Positions 1 to 5,754 of a stretch of DNA of 6,451 nucleotides are shown here, in pieces. This DNA comes from Bacteriovoracaceae bacterium (GTDB lineage Bacteria; Bdellovibrionota; UBA1018). The notes below the pieces were generated by a model. That model searched no databases, had not been told where the DNA came from, and saw only the letters and a program-made list of their open reading frames with translations. The number at the start of each line of letters is the position of its first letter. Position 1 is the stretch's first letter. The translations under genes were made by a program, and so were the position numbers. The stretch is from the NCBI GenBank assembly GCA_023250755.1, contig JAHFAC010000099.1:1-6451 (forward strand), read 5' to 3'.

Positions 1-297
1 GCAACAGTCCTTGGAGCAATGGACTTCCGTTTTCCACTTTTACGAATTTTTCGGGGCTGGGGAACCAATCCTTTTTTTCTGGAAAATCTATTTGGCTTTA
101 CCTTTGTCGAAGCTGCCTATTTTCCCACCGCTTCGCTTACTCTTCCTTCCATGGGAGCGGGGCTGCGTCTCGGTACTGAGTTTTTTTTGCGCGTCCCGCT
201 TGACTTCTCCCTTGAATACCATCAAGGATTTCGTGAAGAATTTGGAGGCAAGGGCGAGCTCTTCTTTGGGGTAAATTTAAGATCTTTTGAATTTTGA
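1..297 (+). CDS. Outer-membrane beta-barrel protein, C-terminal fragment (TolB-like/BamA-type surface antigen barrel)
   Basis: This is the last 98 codons of a gene whose start lies outside the window; frame 1 is open from base 1 to the TGA at 295-297. What is seen: alternating hydrophobic/polar segments rich in Phe, Leu and Gly, an early DFRFPLLRI-x-RGWGT segment, and a last strand (GELFFGVNLRSFEF) ending in phenylalanine. A C-terminal Phe on an amphipathic strand is the recognition signal that the BAM complex uses for outer-membrane barrels. From memory of the families, the RFPL...RG-GT...FLE then LEYHQGFREEFGGKGELFFGV pattern resembles the C-terminal barrel of surface-antigen (BamA-like) proteins, including those fused to TolB-like propellers in deltaproteobacteria. 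The propeller, if any, is not in view. fabI follows after 34 bp with no clear promoter between. An ATG at 19 is internal, not a start. Barrel call fairly sure; exact family uncertain. Confidence 0.72.
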   Translation, partial: ATVLGAMDFRFPLLRIFRGWGTNPFFLENLFGFTFVEAAYFPTASLTLPSMGAGLRLGTEFFLRVPLDFSLEYHQGFREEFGGKGELFFGVNLRSFEF

Positions 298-318
298 CAA
301 ATCAACTTGAAAGTAAAC

Positions 319-334
319 AAGGAGATTAATTTTG
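319..334 (+). promoter_or_regulatory. Ribosome binding site and TTG start of fabI
   Basis: AAGGAG (319-324) lies 7 nt before a TTG at 332-334. No ATG or GTG in this frame lies between this site and the Rossmann motif, so TTG is the best start despite being a rare initiator. It gives FabI an N-terminal extension of about ten residues compared with the usual form. Confidence 0.75.
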
Positions 335-1144
335 GAATCACACAATCAATTGCCAGTTCTTTTCCATAAAGCTTTTGTCGAGAAAAAAGCGCTCATCGTC
401 GGTGTTGCTAATGAGCGCAGTCTTGCCTGGGCCATCGCGCAACAACTCCACCAAGGAGGGGCTGAGCTGGCTTTTACCTATCTCGGCGACGCTCTTGAGC
501 GGCGCGTACGTCCCCTCGCTGAAAGCACGGGAGCACCCATCATTGAACCCTGCAATGTCGCGGATGATTTACAAATCAAAGGGCTCTTTTCTAAAATTCG
601 TGAAAAGTGGAACACTCTTGATATTTTAATCCATTCAGTTGCCTTTGCAAATCGCGAGGATTTGGAGGGGCGATTCATTAACACCTCTCGCGAAGGATTT
701 AGGGTCGCGCTTGACATCAGCGCCTACTCATTGATAGCCCTCGCTCGAGAAGCTGAACCGTTAATGACCCAACGAGAAGGTCAGGAGGGAGCAATTGTTA
801 CCCTCTCTTATTATGGTGGTGAAAAAGTGGTGCCCAACTACAACGTCATGGGTGTTGCCAAGGCCGCACTCGAATCCTCGGTACGCTATCTTGCCTATGA
901 TTTAGGGCAGAAAAAAATTCGGGTCAATGCGATTTCAGCCGGCCCGGTTAAAACTCTCGCCGCAGCAGGGATCAGAAATTTCAGAGAAATGCTCGCAAAG
1001 GCCGAAGAAAAAACACCCCTTCGCGAAAATATTTCAGCAGAGGATGTGGGGGCACTGGGCGCATTTCTTTGCAGCTCCGCTGCCAGACACATGACCGGCA
1101 CCACTCTTTACCTCGACAGCGGCGCTCATATTATGGGATTTTAA
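332..1144 (+). CDS. fabI: Enoyl-[acyl-carrier-protein] reductase (NADH), FabI
   Basis: FabI catalyses the last step of each fatty-acid elongation cycle in the cytoplasm, reducing trans-2-enoyl-ACP to acyl-ACP with NAD(P)H. The 270-aa product is a short-chain dehydrogenase fold. The N-terminal cofactor loop reads GVANERSLAW (residues 24-33), followed by CNVADD near 74-79 and the HSVAFAN segment at 101-107. The catalytic region at 158-177 has Tyr160, then Tyr170-x6-Lys177, which is the FabI-specific spacing (Tyr-Tyr-Lys, equivalent to E. coli Tyr146/Tyr156/Lys163). It is followed by RVNAISAGPVKTLAA (197-211) and a C-terminal GTTLYLDSGAHIMGF. Residue Ala104 sits where E. coli FabI has Gly93 of the triclosan site; Ala there is normal in Gram-positive FabIs, so no resistance should be inferred. 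Length is typical, with a slightly long N-terminus from the TTG start. The deaminase gene follows after 16 bp, so the two are likely co-transcribed. Confidence 0.96.
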   Translation: MESHNQLPVLFHKAFVEKKALIVGVANERSLAWAIAQQLHQGGAELAFTYLGDALERRVRPLAESTGAPIIEPCNVADDLQIKGLFSKIREKWNTLDILIHSVAFANREDLEGRFINTSREGFRVALDISAYSLIALAREAEPLMTQREGQEGAIVTLSYYGGEKVVPNYNVMGVAKAALESSVRYLAYDLGQKKIRVNAISAGPVKTLAAAGIRNFREMLAKAEEKTPLRENISAEDVGALGAFLCSSAARHMTGTTLYLDSGAHIMGF

Positions 1145-1160
1145 AAGCAGGAAAAAACTG

Positions 1161-2120
1161 ATGCTACTCACCGAACTCCATCGCCACTTAGACGTCTCAG
1201 TTCGAACTCCGACTCTGCTTAAGTTGGCTCAGGGACACGGACTTGAAGGAACGAGCACCAGCCTTGAGGAATTTAGTAAAAAGTTTTTACTCAAAAGACC
1301 GCTTTCTGATTTGAACTCTGTTCTCTCACAATTTAATCTCTTCCAAAAAGTTTTAGATCGCCCCGACATCCTGAAGCAGGTAGCTTTTGAGGCCATCGAA
1401 GACTGCTGGAACGAAGGAACTCGTCAAATCGAATTTCGCTTTGCCCCGAGCTTTCTTTGCGAAGAGAGTCACCTGAGTTGGGACGAGGCCCTCACCGCCT
1501 TTGAGCAAGGACGTGACCAAGCGCTGAAAAAATTTCCGGATATGCGGGTAGGCTTTATTTGTATCGTGGCAAGAAATTACGGCATTGATGAAGCTGAAAA
1601 AATTATTGCTTTTTTCTTAAAGAACCAAAAACGTTTTATCGGTCTCGACTTAGCTGGTGAAGAGCGTACTTATCCCTGCCGGCTTTTCGAAAAAGCATTC
1701 CTTCCCGCTTTGGCCGCTGGAGCAAAAGTGACCATTCATGCGGGAGAGGACTCAGGCCCAGAAAACATTTGGGAGGCCATCGAGCTTTTAGGTGCCCGGC
1801 GCATCGGCCATGGAATTAGCGCAGTAAAAGACCCTCTCTTACTCAAGTACCTAGCCCAACACCAAATTTGTCTTGAAATGTGCCCAACGAGCAATTGGAT
1901 CACTGGAGCGACGCCTTCCCTAGCCCATCATCCCATCAAAGCTGTTTTACGCGCCGGCGCTCCGGTTTGCATTAATACGGATGATCCAGGAATCTTTGGA
2001 ATTTCATTGCCTTATGAGCGAGAAATCTGCCACAGCCAAGTCGGTCTAAGCAAAGATGAGATTCATCAATGTGATCAATTTGCGGCTACAGCGAGCTTTC
2101 TCAACCCAGAAAAATCCTAA
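1161..2120 (+). CDS. add: Adenosine deaminase family protein (zinc-dependent purine nucleoside deaminase)
   Basis: The 319-aa product belongs to the metal-dependent amidohydrolase superfamily, adenosine/AMP deaminase branch, which hydrolyses adenosine to inosine and ammonia in purine salvage. All expected metal and catalytic residues are present: HxH at His7/His9, the GLDLAGEE substrate loop (161-168), TIHAGED with zinc ligand His193 and catalytic Glu196, IGHG with His217, CPTSN (241-245) and NTDDP with Asp274/Asp275. The N-terminal motif reads ELHRHLDVS, with Val12 where classical enzymes usually have Gly (HLDG). The C-terminus stops soon after the ASFL segment, shorter than in many relatives. 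It starts at ATG with only a weak AGGA upstream, 16 bp after fabI, consistent with translation from the fabI transcript. Substrate could instead be another 6-aminopurine compound (adenine, N6-methyl-AMP or aminofutalosine); family membership is sure, substrate less so. Confidence 0.88.
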   Translation: MLLTELHRHLDVSVRTPTLLKLAQGHGLEGTSTSLEEFSKKFLLKRPLSDLNSVLSQFNLFQKVLDRPDILKQVAFEAIEDCWNEGTRQIEFRFAPSFLCEESHLSWDEALTAFEQGRDQALKKFPDMRVGFICIVARNYGIDEAEKIIAFFLKNQKRFIGLDLAGEERTYPCRLFEKAFLPALAAGAKVTIHAGEDSGPENIWEAIELLGARRIGHGISAVKDPLLLKYLAQHQICLEMCPTSNWITGATPSLAHHPIKAVLRAGAPVCINTDDPGIFGISLPYEREICHSQVGLSKDEIHQCDQFAATASFLNPEKS

Positions 2121-2153
2121 AGAAGCGCGCGCCACATTTTTTTAATTTTTCTC

Positions 2154-2182
2154 TTGCGGCTGGTTTTTTACGGGCGTATACA
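2154..2182 (+). promoter_or_regulatory. Putative sigma70 promoter for the small RNA candidate
   Basis: TTGCGG (2154-2159), a 17-bp spacer and TATACA (2177-2182) give a plausible housekeeping promoter in the gene-free stretch after the deaminase. The -10 keeps four of six consensus bases and the -35 three of six. Predicted transcription start is near 2189. Chance occurrence cannot be excluded, but no gene lies downstream on this strand, only the hairpin and terminator described next. Confidence 0.4.
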
Positions 2183-2188
2183 AGGCCC

Positions 2189-2287
2189 ACAAGTTCCATG
2201 GGACCACCACTTCCCCCCACACACTGAAGCGGTCCCCGTGGCGATAAAGGACTCTGAGGCTCAATCCTCCGAGTCCTTTATTGTTTT
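2189..2287 (+). ncRNA. Candidate small RNA with C-rich loop and intrinsic terminator
   Basis: A putative promoter just upstream and a strong terminator define a possible transcript of about 100 nt. The first structure pairs CATGGGACC (2197-2205) with GGTCCCCGTG (2231-2240), with one bulged C, and TTC (2211-2213) with GAA (2226-2228). The apical loop around 2214-2225 is C-rich (CCCCCC followed by ACACACT). Pyrimidine-rich loops of this kind are used by some bacterial sRNAs to cover GGAGG-type ribosome binding sites. The second structure is the terminator hairpin. I see no convincing ORF inside on the + strand and no match to 6S, SRP, tmRNA or RNase P RNA. The alternative is that the whole segment is simply the 3'UTR of the fabI-add transcript, possibly processed. 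Confidence 0.38.
2242..2287 (+). terminator. Strong Rho-independent terminator, possibly bidirectional
   Basis: ATAAAGGACTC (2244-2254) pairs perfectly with GAGTCCTTTAT (2271-2281). Inside it GAGG (2256-2259) pairs with CCTC (2266-2269) after one T/C mismatch, leaving the six-base loop CTCAAT. The outer G-T and C-G pairs at 2243/2282 and 2242/2283 lengthen the stem further, and TTTT (2284-2287) follows. It ends the fabI-add (or small RNA) transcript. Read on the minus strand the stem is the same but its U-tract is short (CTTTATC), so it may also stop the convergent minus-strand operon less efficiently. Confidence 0.88.
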
Positions 2288-2318
2288 AGGGGGATTGATT
2301 TTTTTAAAATTCACTAAA

Positions 2319-2338
2319 ATTCGATGATTCTATCGAAT
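2319..2338 (-). repeat. Short perfect inverted repeat, possible weak minus-strand terminator
   Basis: ATTCGAT (2319-2325) and ATCGAAT (2332-2338) are perfect inverted repeats around a six-base loop. On the minus strand the hairpin is followed by TTTAG, about 100 nt past the stop of the 141-aa exported protein. The stem is AT-rich and the U-tract short, so it would be a weak terminator or an mRNA 3'-end stabiliser. The surrounding 2289-2438 stretch shows nothing else I can support. Confidence 0.35.
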
Positions 2339-2438
2339 AAAATCTGACTCACAAAGATTCTATAAAATTTGATAAAAACTGAACAACTGTGCGCTGTTAT
2401 AAACATGAATTTTCTTGTTTTGTATATACTTTTACTGA

Positions 2439-2864
2439 TTACCTGCAATTCAACTCAGCCACACCGAGTTGAATGTCGCCACTGTTCCATACGATTGCAG
2501 ACTGAAGACTGGCCGGCTCATCCTTTGAAACCATCAGCTGGACAATATACCTCAACGTCCCCTCTCCCTGATGAATGGTATCCGAACGAAACAAGGCCTG
2601 TTTGCCATCTGACAGAGAGGGTAGCTTTTCCAGTTTTGCAGAAATCACAGCACTTCCTAAGAATAGATCCTTGATCTCAGAAAGATTAAGGTCCACCTTC
2701 AATGCATCCCCGATTTTTGGTTGAACAAATGTATAAAAACTTCCTGCAATCCGAACCACTCTACACGACAGAACTTGCGAAGGAACAATGTGGTTTTCGT
2801 TAGAAAATGAAAAATTACTCGATAAAACAACTAATGCCAGTAAAGCCAATCGAACAAACCCCAT
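2439..2864 (-). CDS. Small exported protein of unknown function (141 aa)
   Basis: I do not recognise the family. The start chosen is the ATG at 2862-2864 because GGAGG stands 5-6 nt upstream and the product then begins with a classical signal peptide (MGFVRLALLALVVLSSNFSFS, likely cleaved after about residue 21). The longer ORF to 2981 adds 39 residues with no ribosome binding site. The mature part of about 120 residues looks like a mostly beta protein of alternating hydrophobic residues. It has two cysteines, Cys34 near its start and Cys140 next to the last residue, which could form a disulfide tying the ends together in the periplasm. There is no lipobox and no C-terminal aromatic barrel signal. 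It is the last gene of the minus-strand block, 170 bp after the methyltransferase, so it may have its own promoter, but I see no convincing one. Confidence 0.72.
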   Translation of the reverse strand: MGFVRLALLALVVLSSNFSFSNENHIVPSQVLSCRVVRIAGSFYTFVQPKIGDALKVDLNLSEIKDLFLGSAVISAKLEKLPSLSDGKQALFRSDTIHQGEGTLRYIVQLMVSKDEPASLQSAIVWNSGDIQLGVAELNCR

Positions 2865-3034
2865 ATAATCCTCCAAAATCAAGCCTCGTAATTGAGACAA
2901 TTTTGCATTTGCACTTTTGAAAGGTAAGCCAATTTCTAAAAATTTTACAATTGATACTTCCAATGATGACCATAGGTGCAAACTATGACAAACGAGCGGG
3001 GGAAATGAATATTTTTATTCTTATTTACTTGATT

Positions 3035-3670
3035 TTAAACTTTTCTGGCGACTGTCACGCCATCACGCAATGGGATCATGACCGCTTCTACACGAAAATC
3101 TTTTTTGACGTGCTGGTTAAACGCCACAATCGCATGATCGGACTTGTCTTTGGGATCTAAAACTCTTCCTGTCCAAAGAACATTATCAGCCACGATCAAT
3201 CCACCAGATCGGACTTTCGGAAGACACGCCTCCCAATAAGCAATGTAATTTTCCTTGTCGGCATCAAGAAAAACGAGATCAAATGGCCCTTGTAACGTCT
3301 CTAGAGTTTTAATCGCAGGCCCTAATCGAAGCTCAATTTTCTTTCCATGAGGACTCAGCCCCCAAAACTGTCGAGCAATCTCCGTCGAAGTAGGATCAAT
3401 ATCGCAAGTGACCAATCGTCCGTACTCACTCAGCCCTTCGGCCATCATGAGCGCGCTGTAGCCAGTAAAAGTTCCAATTTCTAAAACTTGTTTTGCCGCT
3501 ATGAGCCTCACCAACATCTTGAGAAAAGCGCCCTCTAGATATCCCACCTGCATCTGTGGGATCGCCGTCTTCTCGTAAGTTTCTTTTTCCAATGCTTGAA
3601 GTAGCGAGGAAGGTTGACCCGTAGTATGTTTTTCACAGTACTGCTCAATTTTTTCAGATACAATGTGCAT
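3035..3670 (-). CDS. Class I SAM-dependent O-methyltransferase (caffeoyl-CoA/catechol OMT-like)
   Basis: The 211-aa product matches the small metal-dependent O-methyltransferase family (OMT family 3), which transfers a methyl group from S-adenosylmethionine to a hydroxyl, usually on a catechol-like acceptor. Seen in order: the VGYLEGAFLKMLV entry helix (42-54); motif I VLEIGTFTGYSAL (62-74); the acidic SAM-ribose ligand region TCDID (88-92); FDLVFLDADKENY (130-142) with Asp136; and GGLIVADNVLWTGRV (156-170) with Asp162 and Asn163. Asp136, Asp162 and Asn163 are the expected divalent-metal ligands. The C-terminus TVARKV is typical of the family. Length is full. Translation starts at ATG after a strong GGGGAGG. 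It lies 45 bp behind the glycosyltransferase gene, likely in one transcript. The natural acceptor cannot be told from sequence; a role in modifying a glycan or secondary metabolite is inferred from the neighbour only. Confidence 0.9.
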   Translation of the reverse strand: MHIVSEKIEQYCEKHTTGQPSSLLQALEKETYEKTAIPQMQVGYLEGAFLKMLVRLIAAKQVLEIGTFTGYSALMMAEGLSEYGRLVTCDIDPTSTEIARQFWGLSPHGKKIELRLGPAIKTLETLQGPFDLVFLDADKENYIAYWEACLPKVRSGGLIVADNVLWTGRVLDPKDKSDHAIVAFNQHVKKDFRVEAVMIPLRDGVTVARKV

Positions 3671-3715
3671 TAAATCCCTCCCCTTTACTATTGCTTGCTT
3701 TTCTTCAGATCTTGT

Positions 3716-4693
3716 TCAGGCATACTGTACCGGTGACAAGTCGTCAATCATTGGAACACTCCTGAGCATCACATGAAAATAGAACATCAACCCCAAACAA
3801 TAAGTCATGTTCATGACTAGAAATACTAACTTCTCTCTTAATGGTACTGGTGCGCAAAGCGAAATCCCCACCCATCGTTTTAGAATTTTCCCATGAGTTC
3901 CAATTTCGAGTTCTTTCCAACGCTTCGGACCCATTCGACGCTGAACATAGGCGATTCCTTGAGCGTGTGCAAGCTTGCGACGAAGCACGTGAATCAATGA
4001 TTTGGGATATTCGGTCCGGACCACAAGATCCTCTGCGACATGGATTTGCACTCCACGCACGCGAAGCCGACAGCCGAGATCCATATCATTTCCGTAAAGT
4101 GAAGAAGAAGAATCGAAAGGAGTCTCAGGTAATAAATTTTTCTGAATACCCAGATTCGGAAATGAGACGAACTTCGCCATTCCCCCGCGGGTTCTTGCGT
4201 GAGCTCTATACTGATCAATCAGGGACTCAAGTCTTGAATAAACTCCCTCCTTCGGATGCCCTCTTTCAATGGATTCGATTGGACCTGTTACCACTCCCAG
4301 TTTTTGGACCCGCTCATAGATCTGGGTAACCCACTCAAGTTCAACGACACAATCATCATCGGTGAAAATCAGCGTTTCATATTTTGCGCTCTGGATCGCA
4401 TGAATCCGAGTAGGACGCATTCCAGTCGCACCAGGGTTTTGGATCAGCCGTACAAACGAAAAATTTTTTGAAAGCCTTTCTAAAAAACCATAAATCTTCA
4501 GATTCGCATTATTAGAAACACTTACATCTTGGCAAAGAACAAGCTCCTTAGCTCCACTGAACTTCTCTACTGAACGGCAGATGGATTCAAGCGACTCCTC
4601 CATAAATCGGGATTGGCGGCTGACTGGAACCAGAACGGACGCACCGACTGAAGTACCGGTAAATCTTTGCTGAACTCTCTCTTGAATACCCAT
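3716..4693 (-). CDS. Family 2 glycosyltransferase (GT-A fold), probably membrane-associated
   Basis: The 325-aa product has the layout of GT2 enzymes, which transfer a sugar from a nucleotide-sugar donor to a lipid or glycan acceptor. Residues 19-33 (SVLVPVSRQSRFMEE) form the first beta-strand and donor-binding loop. ETLIFTDDDCVVE (106-118) carries the DXD-type metal site at Asp112-Asp114. GNDMDLGCRLRVRG (201-214) corresponds to the acceptor/catalytic ED-like motif, here Asp203 and Asp205. A hydrophobic stretch at about 288-310 (LVFLVMNMTYCLGL onward) looks like a single C-terminal membrane segment, so the enzyme probably sits at the inner face of the cytoplasmic membrane. The start has AGGTGA 10 nt upstream. 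The gene follows tRNA-Phe by 70 bp on the same strand with no terminator between, and the O-methyltransferase gene follows it. Donor and acceptor are unknown; surface polysaccharide or glycolipid synthesis is the likely context. Confidence 0.86.
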   Translation of the reverse strand: MGIQERVQQRFTGTSVGASVLVPVSRQSRFMEESLESICRSVEKFSGAKELVLCQDVSVSNNANLKIYGFLERLSKNFSFVRLIQNPGATGMRPTRIHAIQSAKYETLIFTDDDCVVELEWVTQIYERVQKLGVVTGPIESIERGHPKEGVYSRLESLIDQYRAHARTRGGMAKFVSFPNLGIQKNLLPETPFDSSSSLYGNDMDLGCRLRVRGVQIHVAEDLVVRTEYPKSLIHVLRRKLAHAQGIAYVQRRMGPKRWKELEIGTHGKILKRWVGISLCAPVPLREKLVFLVMNMTYCLGLMFYFHVMLRSVPMIDDLSPVQYA

Positions 4694-4763
4694 TTTCAGA
4701 ATATCACCTGCGAGACGTAGAATTTAACGCCGTTGCGCTACCAAAAGGTGGGGACGACTAAAT

Positions 4764-4839
4764 TGGTGGCTTGGGGCGGAATTGAACCGTCGACACACGC
4801 CTTTTCAGGGCGCTGCTCTACCGACTGAGCTACCAAGCC
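4764..4839 (-). tRNA. tRNA-Phe (anticodon GAA)
   Basis: Read on the minus strand this folds as a standard 76-nt tRNA including an encoded CCA. The acceptor stem GGCTTGG/CCAAGCC is a perfect 7 bp with discriminator A. The D-arm is GCTC/GAGC with loop AGTCGGTA. The anticodon arm is GCGCC-CTGAAAA-GGCGT, with U33 and anticodon GAA. The variable loop is GTGTC and the T-loop TTCAATT. The T-stem GACGG/CCGCC has one A-C mismatch at 50-64. It lies 75 bp after the coiled-coil gene and 70 bp before the glycosyltransferase gene, all on the same strand. I see no convincing promoter of its own and no terminator after it, so part of its supply could come from read-through transcripts. Confidence 0.97.
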
Positions 4840-4914
4840 TCCCATAATGATGGTTCTATGGCTATGCGATCTCATTAGAAAAGGCAACGACGTTTCGTAT
4901 TCGATTTCTAAAAT

Positions 4915-5583
4915 CTAGACTTCAGGCTCAGCTATTTTTGGAAGAGGAGCCTCAGGCTCTGCTGAATCATTAATTTCTGTCGTCGGTGGTATTTCTTCGG
5001 TTGAAGCACCCTCAGATTTTTCAAGCTGAAGAGGAGGAGTTTTCAATGCGATTGGATCTTTTTCAAGCGCAGACAAAATTTGCTCCAACTCCCTCACAGT
5101 ATGGATCCGGTAATCATAAGCCCGACCGTGCTCTCGAATCAATCGATCAACAAGCTTCAATCGTTTTACAATCGGATCCACCTGATCAGCAGGGACTGGA
5201 TCGAAAGCTTCTAAGCCTTTTTTTAATCCATTCGAAGAAATTTGATTTGGAGTGAATTGCTGCTGCATTTCTTTCATTTTTGTCTCAAGCTCTCTGATCT
5301 TTGCCTCCAGGCTCTCCTGAACGTGCACTATTTTCTTAGTGTTCTTGTCATGCGAAATGGGTTTGCCTTTTTTTGATCTATTAGAAAAGTTTTTTTCATC
5401 GGGGACATTGCTTTGGATCAGCGCTGTGGCACTAATTGGCTTGCGATCTGACAATTCGGCCTCCTCTTCCGTGGCCTGATAGACCTCTTGCTTCTTCTTT
5501 CCGGCATGGGCGGACATACTCAGTGACATACAAAAAACTGAAACAAAAAAAACATTCGCCTTCCTGCTATTTTTAAAATTCAT
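4915..5583 (-). CDS. Secreted coiled-coil protein of unknown function (222 aa)
   Basis: I do not recognise the family. The start chosen is the ATG at 5581-5583, with GGAGGT 5 nt upstream; the product then opens with a signal peptide (basic N-region NFKNSRK, hydrophobic core VFFVSVFCMSLSM, cleavage after Ala-His-Ala at residue 27). The longer frame to 5661 lacks a ribosome binding site and would bury the signal. The mature protein starts with a very charged, probably disordered part (28-85). A coiled-coil helix follows at about 88-110 (heptads in ESLEAKIRELETKMKEMQQ), then a linker and a second helical region at about 134-174 (RLKLVDRLIREHG ... VRELEQILSALE). It ends in a Pro/Glu-rich tail (182-222). 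It is therefore probably a periplasmic, possibly envelope-linking, protein. A consensus-like promoter and a long inverted repeat precede it; groES lies divergently. Confidence 0.78.
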   Translation of the reverse strand: MNFKNSRKANVFFVSVFCMSLSMSAHAGKKKQEVYQATEEEAELSDRKPISATALIQSNVPDEKNFSNRSKKGKPISHDKNTKKIVHVQESLEAKIRELETKMKEMQQQFTPNQISSNGLKKGLEAFDPVPADQVDPIVKRLKLVDRLIREHGRAYDYRIHTVRELEQILSALEKDPIALKTPPLQLEKSEGASTEEIPPTTEINDSAEPEAPLPKIAEPEV

Positions 5584-5615
5584 GGCCCACCTCCGATAAA
5601 GCGTCGATTTTTCTT

Positions 5616-5654
5616 TAGTCACGCACTCAAATTTCCCAAATGAGTGCCTGACTA
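5616..5654 (-). repeat. Long inverted repeat forming a hairpin at the 5' end of the coiled-coil gene mRNA
   Basis: TAGTCACGCACTC (5616-5628) and GAGTGCCTGACTA (5642-5654) are inverted repeats of 13 bp with a single mismatch, around a 13-nt spacer that can itself extend the pairing (A-U, then UUU/AAA). Relative to the predicted start near 5658, the hairpin begins at about +5, leaving the ribosome binding site free some 20 nt further on. It could protect the mRNA 5' end, or the DNA could be a dyad operator. The GCACTC...GAGTGC core recalls CIRCE, but the spacer is 13 rather than 9 bp and the flanks differ. Confidence 0.6.
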
Positions 5655-5664
5655 GAAGCATGTG

Positions 5665-5693
5665 AACTTAGCAAATAAAAGTATTTTTGTCAA
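5665..5693 (-). promoter_or_regulatory. Sigma70-type promoter for the secreted coiled-coil gene
   Basis: Read leftward, a perfect TTGACA -35 box (5688-5693) and TAAGTT -10 box (5665-5670) are separated by exactly 17 bp, with AT-rich DNA upstream (5694-5740) that could serve as an UP element. Transcription should start near 5658, giving a 5'UTR of about 75 nt that opens with the inverted repeat. Confidence 0.65.
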
Positions 5694-5754
5694 CTTTTTA
5701 TTTATTATAACTATATGTAATTATTAAATTATAAATATATCTTAGTGGATATTT

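Noticed and set aside
11..274. Alternative frame of the first 300 bases (87 codons)
   Set aside because: Frame 1 is open from the window edge and encodes a barrel-like C-terminus ending in Phe; the other frame is its shadow.
294..322. TTGACA at 294-299 as a fabI promoter
   Set aside because: No acceptable -10 box is found 16-18 bp downstream; the ribosome binding site lies there instead.
2101..2199. Minus-strand 32-codon ORF (starts MELVGLVYARKK) opposite the small RNA candidate
   Set aside because: The Lys-rich look comes from T-runs on the other strand, there is no good ribosome binding site, and it runs into the end of the deaminase gene.
2369..2674. Plus-strand ORF with a hydrophobic, lipoprotein-like N-terminus (MNFLVLYILLLITC)
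   Set aside because: It has no ribosome binding site, its -1 residue (Thr) does not fit a lipobox, and most of it is antisense to the 141-aa exported protein, which has a strong ribosome binding site and signal peptide.
2951..3160. Plus-strand ORF starting near 2951
   Set aside because: It starts at TTG without a ribosome binding site and is largely antisense to the conserved C-terminus of the O-methyltransferase.
4694..4763. A second, degenerate tRNA after tRNA-Phe (GGTAGCGCAA resembles a D-arm)
   Set aside because: No matching acceptor, anticodon or T-arm can be folded around it.
5616..5654. CIRCE (HrcA operator) for groES-groEL
   Set aside because: The core GCACTC/GAGTGC halves are there, but the spacer is 13 instead of 9 bp, the TTA/TAA flanks are missing, and the element lies in the leader of the divergent gene about 270 bp from groES.
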